From Nematostella vectensis (taxonomy: Eukaryota; Cnidaria; Anthozoa; Actiniaria; Edwardsiidae), in contig NC_064048.1 of the NCBI RefSeq assembly GCF_932526225.1, forward strand, positions 4,100,437 through 4,164,436: a stretch of 64,000 nt of DNA, read 5' to 3'. Positions 58,901-64,000 of this stretch are shown here, in pieces (the stretch's first letter is position 1; each line of letters starts with the position of its first letter). The translations under genes and the position numbers were made by a program. The notes beneath the pieces are model-generated. The model was not told where the DNA came from. It ran no database searches and saw only the letters and a list, made by a program, of their open reading frames with translations.

Positions 58901-60539
58901 GACCTGTAATATAAGCAACAACAACAGACAAAATGTTAGACTTCTAATTATGTATTACCGTTTACATTTAACTAGTGAAAAAACGTGGAGACAGAGGAGA
59001 AGCAAAGGGCAGTGGCACATATGCCCTCACTCTATCTTGTGAGGGTGAACAGCTTGACAAATTTCTTTCATGTGTTTTATTGTGAGATAATGGAATATCC
59101 TAGTTAACTCACCTGCCAATGTTTTCCCACAATTTTTTGCATGTGTGTGTAAAACTGGGGTCAGGGAAAAAACTGGGGTCAGGGAAAAAAGATGGTGAAG
59201 TTTGTCCCCTGGCCCCAGTTTCTGAGCTTATTTTATCTTAATGATATTCCTCGTAATAATAAGTTCTAGTGGAAACCCACTAGGGGAGAGAACCGAGGGA
59301 TAGGACAAGGTTCCTTAGCAGTTATAACTTGTGGAACAGTACCCATGAGTGATGCAGAGGATTTATACATACCTGTTTCACCCGTCTTAGCCATCATATT
59401 TGCCTTGACATCCCTCCAGAACTGGCCAAACTCAGGAACCTCATCTTCTACACAAGGATATAAACACACCTTCTACAAGAGGCTAGAAACATATACAGCT
59501 TGGAAAATTATGGGCCTTGAAAGATTACAGTAATTCAAATATGAGTGGAAGATCAGAAGTTTTTCACTTTGAAAGTTTCCTAACTTTTGGCCCAATGTTT
59601 CCAAATTAGAAATCTGCTTTAAATGTTGCCAAAACATCTGAGCAACAATAATATTTGAATACTTGGAACTTTTAGACTTCCTCTGGGGTGGTCGTGTATA
59701 GCAGAAGGTGGTTACGAGAGTGTAGTTGTATCATATCAGTGTACCTTTTTTCTGCTGGACCTGGGACTGGCAGAAGCGTGTAAGAGCAGGGGCACTAGGA
59801 AAAGAGCCACATCAGGTTACTTCATATTATACACATACATATTTAAAAAAAACTATAATGCTGCAGAATTGCAGGGCTCCAAGACATTGGTAGATCACCC
59901 CATTTGAAGAAGAACCAAACAACCCTAACCTTGGTTTTGCTGCTTGCAGAAGCCTAGAGCTTCTAACGCCTGTGTTAATAGAAAAAGTGTGAGAGTTAAA
60001 AAAAGGATAAGTGGGGATATTTTAGGGAAGTAAGTTTGCATATCATAAGAAGTCACTAGAACAAAACATAGAGGACTTACTGATAGTTGAAATTCCGATA
60101 CATAGGTAGTATCATACAGTACATGCGGAAAAAGTTCAACATTATAAAACGCAAATTTTAGCTAGCGAAACTTTCTGTTAGTCTTTCTCGTTTCTGTCTA
60201 TGCTACCAAAAGTAGTGGTTCTCCGAATCGTCTTCCCCTTTTCTCTCGCAACACACATGTCGTAACCAGATCAAAGTATAGTTCCTTCGGCTACAACTTC
60301 GATGCATTGTATAGTTAGTATAGTTAGATGTCGAGGCCAACATTATCAGGTGCTTCAACTATTATCTTGATCGTGGAGCAAACTGACTTCCTCGACTAGT
60401 CATCACATGCAGAGGTAAAACATGAAATACTGGCAAACAGTTTAGACTTAAACCACGGCAATCAAAACACCATCACGAATAAGAAACAAATGCATCAAAA
60501 CTTACCTAGGCTCCCAGCTAAACGCAATCTAGAGAGCAT
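55914..60539 (-). CDS. ATP5PB: Mitochondrial ATP synthase F0 subunit b
   Basis: Peripheral-stalk subunit linking F1 to F0 in the inner mitochondrial membrane. Ten coding exons give 240 residues: 60506-60539, 59930-59969, 59745-59794, 59373-59447, 58833-58903, 58236-58328, 57723-57848, 57004-57081, 56544-56645 and 55914-55967. The first 40 or so residues (MLSRLRLAGSLGVRSSRLLQ) are Arg/Ser/Leu-rich and acid-free, a mitochondrial presequence. Two hydrophobic segments follow (LMFFGGLAAYLLSNEILII and TYIAAVMGGTFYWLM), then a long charged helix with RNNVHHVVKEVKKRLDYQVE and HIIDWVEKEVIKSITPQQ, characteristic of subunit b. Length is near the human 256. Exon 6 ends in a 45-bp tandem duplication that copies its donor; only the inner donor (58230-58235) keeps the frame. 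Confidence 0.96.
56704..56720. repeat. Poly(G) tracts in ATP5PB intron 9
   Basis: G-runs at 56704-56720 and 56783-56794, two of many runs of 10 or more Gs in the window. They explain proline-rich shadow ORFs on the minus strand. Confidence 0.9.
58191..58280. repeat. 45-bp tandem duplication containing the ATP5PB exon 6 donor
   Basis: CCTGGGATGTATTATCTAGC ATCTCAGCAAT occurs at 58191 and 58236. On the minus strand each copy has the exon end and GTACAGTAC donor. The outer copy in frame runs into a TAG within about ten codons. Confidence 0.92.
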
Positions 60540-60581
60540 TTTCACGACTGTTTTTCCTCGAAAATGCACAGGCCGGCAACA

Positions 60582-60594
60582 AAATGGCGGCCAC
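60582..60594. promoter_or_regulatory. YY1-like motif near the ATP5PB start
   Basis: CAAAATGGCGGCC lies about 45 bp upstream of the ATP5PB start codon. YY1-type CAANATGGCGGC elements are common in promoters of animal nuclear-encoded mitochondrial genes. Inference from motif and position only. Confidence 0.4.
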
Positions 60595-60746
60595 CAACAC
60601 GAGGAGGAGCGCAGTGATCCACGGGAAGCATAGTGGGGCTGAGCGAACACTGGGGACGGAAAACTCGTACCAGACCACTCGCGGTCTACGTTTTTTATTT
60701 GCTCGGCTTTTGAGACCATTATTTTTGAGACCTTTATTTTATTGTT

Positions 60747-60802
60747 TGTTTGTTTGTGTGTGTGTGTGCGTGTGTGTGTGTGTGTGCGTGTGTGTGTGTG
60801 TT
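60747..60802. repeat. (TG)n microsatellite upstream of ATP5PB
   Basis: TGTGTG with a few C interruptions. The His/Thr-rich minus ORF over it is an artefact. Confidence 0.95.
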
Positions 60803-60829
60803 TGAGGTAAAGGTTTGAGTAAGTCACAT

Positions 60830-62580
60830 CTTAGAGTGCGATCTCTCTATATTTTAAAAGTAATTTACATAGGAGAAAAAAAATGTAAAAAATATGATAT
60901 AAAAATATGCTATACAGCAATGCCAAAACTCACTTAAGGTCCCCGTTCCGATTGACTGCCATTTTGTTTATTAGCATCAAAACATGACGCCACAACAAAC
61001 ACACAAAAGGATTTACTCAAGTGGTTCGTGTCGTCTAATTGTTTTGGCTTTGTTAACAAAAGAGCAATATTTAGATTATTTCGAATCAAGGCATCGCTGC
61101 CTAGAAACCACCGCTTGAAGGTGAAAATGAGATTTTGATATGCTGTGAAGTACGCTTTTTGCGTTCGTTGTAGCTGCCCGATTTCGACAAAACAAACATT
61201 TTAGAAAGATTGGCGCATAGTCGAACCGGTAAGTCCTTCAGTTTGGTACTTGATGGGCATATCTTGATACGGATCGCTTATAATCTTTTTGGAATTAGAA
61301 TGTATTACAGGATTAACATCTGCTTTAGTTGCGCAAATGAATAAGAAGATAGCATTTTGTACTTTTAGTACCAAAAAAGGTGTGTTTTATAACAAGTCTA
61401 CACGCTTCCTTTAAATGTTTGTGGCCAGTTTTTCTAACAATTAACATTCCGTATGTTAATCCAGCGGCGTAGCCAGCATTTTTAACAGGGGCCCGAAAGC
61501 GTGACTTTCCATTTTCTCCTATATAAGGGGGGGGGGGGGGGGGGGGTGAATAAGGGTATGTAAATCCGCCGATAAACAATAGCATCGATTGAAATTCATT
61601 TAAAATCCGAAATTCGACCGTCAAAACAGTCAAAATCCGAAATCCGTGCCCAAATTGTCAACAGATCCGTGATCCGCTGTATTTCAAAAGCCGCCAATCC
61701 GCTAGAATAATCATCAAAATCTGTAATCCGTGAGCATTTCGGGGCTGAATCCGCCGATCCGCGAACCTATTCACCCCCCCCCCCCCTCTATATTGTAGAT
61801 AATGTCTCATACATTTACTGTTTTTTTGGCTGCTAAAGATGGGGGGGGGGGGGGGGCGGGCTAGGGCACCACCCTGGATAAGCCCCTGTAATCTAGAGGG
61901 AATAATATAATTGTCTTTTGAAATACATATGTACGATTTTGGTATGCATTATCTGGCATAATTATTGACAGTGTTTATGAACAGTTTCTTATCGAGTTTG
62001 GTATTGAGTTCACGTTGGCCATGTTACGGGTTGAAAACCTACTATTATGTCTAACATCATCAGGCTGAAATGACCGTTAAAGGTTTATTTGGGATTCGCC
62101 AAGCTAGAGTGGTCCAACTCATTTAAAAACGGATATTTGGTTCTACCTCACAAATGTCAAAGACACCGCTATTTAGAAATTTTAACAATGGTCATTTCGG
62201 AATTTCTTACACGGACAACCATTGCCTTGTAAAATTTTTGAGAAAAAATAGCCCCACTCCAAACCCCAATTCCCGGAGCCTACATCTCTGTCCTTCTCTA
62301 ATTAAACATACGGTATTTGATATATAGATTGTATACGCACATTGCTTTATTATATAATACATTTGTTGATTTACAGGTGTCAAGGGACAATGGATAGATG
62401 GATCAACAACTTTCAAAGGTTAAAATGAGCAGTTATTGAAACTAAAATGAGCATAGACCAGCGAAATGCTATGTACTCCTGTCAAAAGAGGAACAAAATG
62501 GTTAGGAATGCACCCATCTGTCAAGGACGTGGTGAACAAGTTCGAGGGGATTCCTGTGTCACCGGTGTCCCTAGAAAAAG
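60830..62580. other. Intergenic interval with nested MITEs
   Basis: No supported gene. Contains the family-3 element at 61450-61892 with an inserted element inside. Confidence 0.6.
61450..61892. mobile_element. MITE family 3 copy with a second element inserted
   Basis: The outer ends GGCGTAGCCAGCATTTTTAA and ...ACCACCCTGGATAAGCCCC, plus the GATAATGTCTCATACATTTA core, match 48155-48306. From about 61527 to 61787 it is interrupted by a segment with mirrored ends GGGGGTGAATA and TATTCACCCCC, holding repeated ATCCG motifs. Confidence 0.65.
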
Positions 62581-62590
62581 AAGAGTGACG

Positions 62591-62746
62591 ATGGCGGCTG
62601 CGAGCGAGAGCGAGAGTGCGGTGCTTACGGCTCCAAAGCGGAGCCGTTACCAGTGTTGTTATCGTTTGGACGTAAAGAAGGAGGTGGACGTGGGGCGTCC
62701 GTTGTGTATGCGGTGTTACCCTACGCTTGGCGTCGTGGGCATATGA
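62591..62746 (+). CDS. Small basic Cys-rich ORF (first ORF of the GC-rich island)
   Basis: 51 codons starting MAAASESESAVLTAPKRSRY and containing a CC...CMRC pattern that could bind one zinc ion, plus a basic PKRSR stretch. The frame extends upstream to 62447 into AT-rich sequence. I prefer the internal ATG at the composition boundary. The stop TGA overlaps the next ATG as ATGA (62743-62746). No family recognised; it may be the remnant of a longer protein. Confidence 0.4.
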   Translation: MAAASESESAVLTAPKRSRYQCCYRLDVKKEVDVGRPLCMRCYPTLGVVGI

Positions 62747-63202
62747 TTCCATCCGTTCGTGAGCGTTTGGAGCGATCGATTCCCACGGTGTAGGACGTGT
62801 GAAGCAGGAGTGGGATGCCGGTCCAACGGGTGCGTCGGTGCCTCGCTACGTGGTGCATCCAGGGGAAGTGTACATTGGTCGTGGAGGTCGCGGGCTTTTG
62901 GAGAGCAAGTGGAGGAATCCTCATCGTATGAGGGAAGGGAACGTGGGGCGAGGTCGTGAGGAGGTGGTGGATCATTATCTGTCAGATGTATTGCTTTACA
63001 AGTCATCGTTGCTGCGAGACCTCCCTGAGCTGGGGAACAAACGTCTGTTGTTTTGGTGTCACCCCAAGGCATGTCATGGTGACGTCTTGCGACGTCTTTA
63101 TAAGTACAGTGTGTGCTTACACAAAACCCCGAGCTGGAGGACCTTGCGGAGCGCTTAGGGGTGACTGTGAGCGTGGTGCTTCCTTTGAGATTATGGATGT
63201 AA
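62743..63202 (+). pseudogene. DUF4326-domain gene, broken by two frameshifts
   Basis: It starts at the ATG that overlaps the previous stop, shifts frame near 62785-62795, and runs through the domain from about 62860 to 63100. There YVVHPGEVYIGRG, SKWRNP, GREEVVDHYL, LPELGNKRLLFWCHPKACHG and the following DVL match the DUF4326 pattern (conserved SKWxNP, then cWCxPxxCHGDVL). A second shift in an AAAACCCC run near 63125 restores a coding-like tail ending at TAA 63200-63202. DUF4326 is found mainly in bacteria, phages and large DNA viruses and has no known activity. The conserved Cys and His residues suggest metal binding. Shifts could be decay or sequencing errors in homopolymers. Confidence 0.65.
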
Positions 63203-63660
63203 TGGACTGTGTGGTGTGTCGCGATGGGGACGAGGAGGTGATGGAGCTGCTGCCTTGCTGTAAGCAACCCTGTCATGGGGTGCGTTTGTGGGAATGGGTG
63301 CACAGTCACACGTCTTCGTCTCCCTCCCGTTGTCCGCATTGTCGTGGACGTCTGTTGAAGTGCACCGGCATCTTGTGGGTGCGTCAGTCCGAGGCTCTGG
63401 CAACGGGATGGGGACGGCAGCAGGGACGTTTGGAGCGGAGGCCCAGGGGGACGGTGGCGTCGGATCGGCGACGTGAGCAAGCAGAGCGGTTGCTTCCTGC
63501 GTTCCCTCCCTCCCTCCCTCCCTCATTTGACAGATCAGTTTTGTGTTTAGTATTGTTAGGTGTTACTGTGAATTTAGAAAAAAATTCATCGCCCAGATTT
63601 CGATATTTTTATTTTAATATAAAAAAGTTGCTTCCATTTACCTTGCATGAAAAAATATAA
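63193..63660 (+). CDS. RING-finger-like protein
   Basis: The ATG at 63193 overlaps the end of the DUF4326 frame by 10 nt. The N-terminus carries a RING-like pattern: CVVC, then LPCCKQPCHG, LWEWVH and RCPHCRGRL, i.e. C-x2-C...C-C-x3-C-H...C-x2-C. RING proteins usually act as E3 ubiquitin ligases. After the domain comes an Arg/Gln-rich segment, then PPSLPPS encoded by the (CCCT)n run, and an AT-rich tail up to the stop at 63658-63660. That tail looks like flanking DNA, so the original C-terminus is probably lost. Short RING proteins of this type are frequent in DNA viruses; a host origin is not excluded. Confidence 0.55.
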   Translation: MDVMDCVVCRDGDEEVMELLPCCKQPCHGVRLWEWVHSHTSSSPSRCPHCRGRLLKCTGILWVRQSEALATGWGRQQGRLERRPRGTVASDRRREQAERLLPAFPPSLPPSFDRSVLCLVLLGVTVNLEKNSSPRFRYFYFNIKKLLPFTLHEKI

Positions 63661-63823
63661 TTTGATTTCAAACAAGTGTGAATCTTGCGGGATCTGACAA
63701 AGCATAGATGTATTAATAAAATCTGAAAATTTCACGAAAATCGGGCCGAAAATGAGTCTAATATAGGGAATATAGGGCTATTTTATAGCTCAATTTACAA
63801 AAAAACAGACTGAAAACAGATAC

Positions 63824-64000
63824 CTCCCCTCCTATTCTGAGTTTTATACAGCCCGTCAAAATCAAACACAGCTGCACCTGGTCAGCGGTATCCAAGCTTT
63901 CCAGCAGTGCTTTGCGGTCCCCACTTTTAATCCCAAGTTGATGGTTGCTTGCATTTTTCATCAAAAATACAGCTATGAGCATATTAGGAGAGTGTCTCAG
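63824..64000 (-). CDS. Possible partial exon at the right edge
   Basis: A minus-strand frame open to the window end, with QLGIKSGDRKALLESLDTAD and QVQLCLILTGCIKL, ends at a GGGGAG|GTATCT donor. No family recognised. It could equally be a chance ORF. Confidence 0.3.

Larger units (their letters stand above)
62580..63520 (+). other. GC-rich, CpG-rich island with compact overlapping ORFs
   Basis: Composition changes sharply near 62580 and again after a (CCCT)n run at 63507-63523. Inside, three reading frames overlap head-to-tail: ATGA joins ORF 1 to ORF 2, and a 10-nt overlap joins ORF 2 to ORF 3. No introns are apparent. This differs from every other gene in the window and suggests an integrated virus-like or other mobile cassette, or an assembly contaminant. 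Confidence 0.6.

Noticed and set aside
62716-63526. Long minus-strand ORFs of 254 and 111 codons opposite the GC-rich island
   Set aside because: The plus frames show recognisable DUF4326 and RING motifs. The minus frames are Pro/Thr/His-rich shadows expected from GC-rich sequence.

Overview
This is a 64 kb window of an animal nuclear genome, most likely an anthozoan cnidarian such as the sea anemone Nematostella. The main evidence is two minus-strand genes built from minicollagen-type cysteine-rich domains (CxxxCxxxCxxxCxxxCC), a fold known from cnidarian nematocysts. The rest fits this: intron-rich metazoan housekeeping genes on an AT-rich background, many short non-autonomous DNA transposons, poly(G) tracts and long minisatellites. 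The species is an inference. Exon models were built by hand from splice motifs and reading phase. Six intron-containing models close in frame; the transglutaminase is open at its 5' side.

Layout. 864-9932 (+): transglutaminase, lacking its first exon(s), with minisatellites in most introns. 12051-14123 (-): a 690-residue intronless orphan ORF. 17771-25078 (-): a secreted protein with a signal peptide, a KR-ended propeptide, seven CRDs and no collagen helix. 29407-31642 (-): a smaller secreted protein with two CRDs. 36906-37642 (-): a broken ATP-grasp gene, with one in-frame stop and a MITE at its edge. 41769-49441 (-): SAXO4/PPP1R32, ten coding exons. 51059-54765 (+): thymidine phosphorylase, four exons, divergent from SAXO4. 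55914-60539 (-): mitochondrial ATP synthase subunit b, ten coding exons. 62591-63660 (+): a GC-rich island with three overlapping ORFs (Cys-rich peptide, DUF4326-like, RING) in a compact virus- or prokaryote-like arrangement with frameshifts.

The intervals hold tandem arrays (22, 27, 30, 41, 55, 79 and 137 bp units and an ATA run) and several dispersed MITE families, one with a clean 9-bp target duplication.

How the genes relate. The two CRD genes are neighbours on one strand and are plausibly co-functional parts of a disulfide-linked capsule wall. The other genes are unrelated in function. A recurring feature is tandem duplication starting at, or including, the 5' splice site, seen in four genes. 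The main candidates for novelty are the collagen-free poly-CRD protein, its Asn-substituted third domain, the splice-site-anchored repeats, and the compact GC-rich DUF4326/RING cassette.
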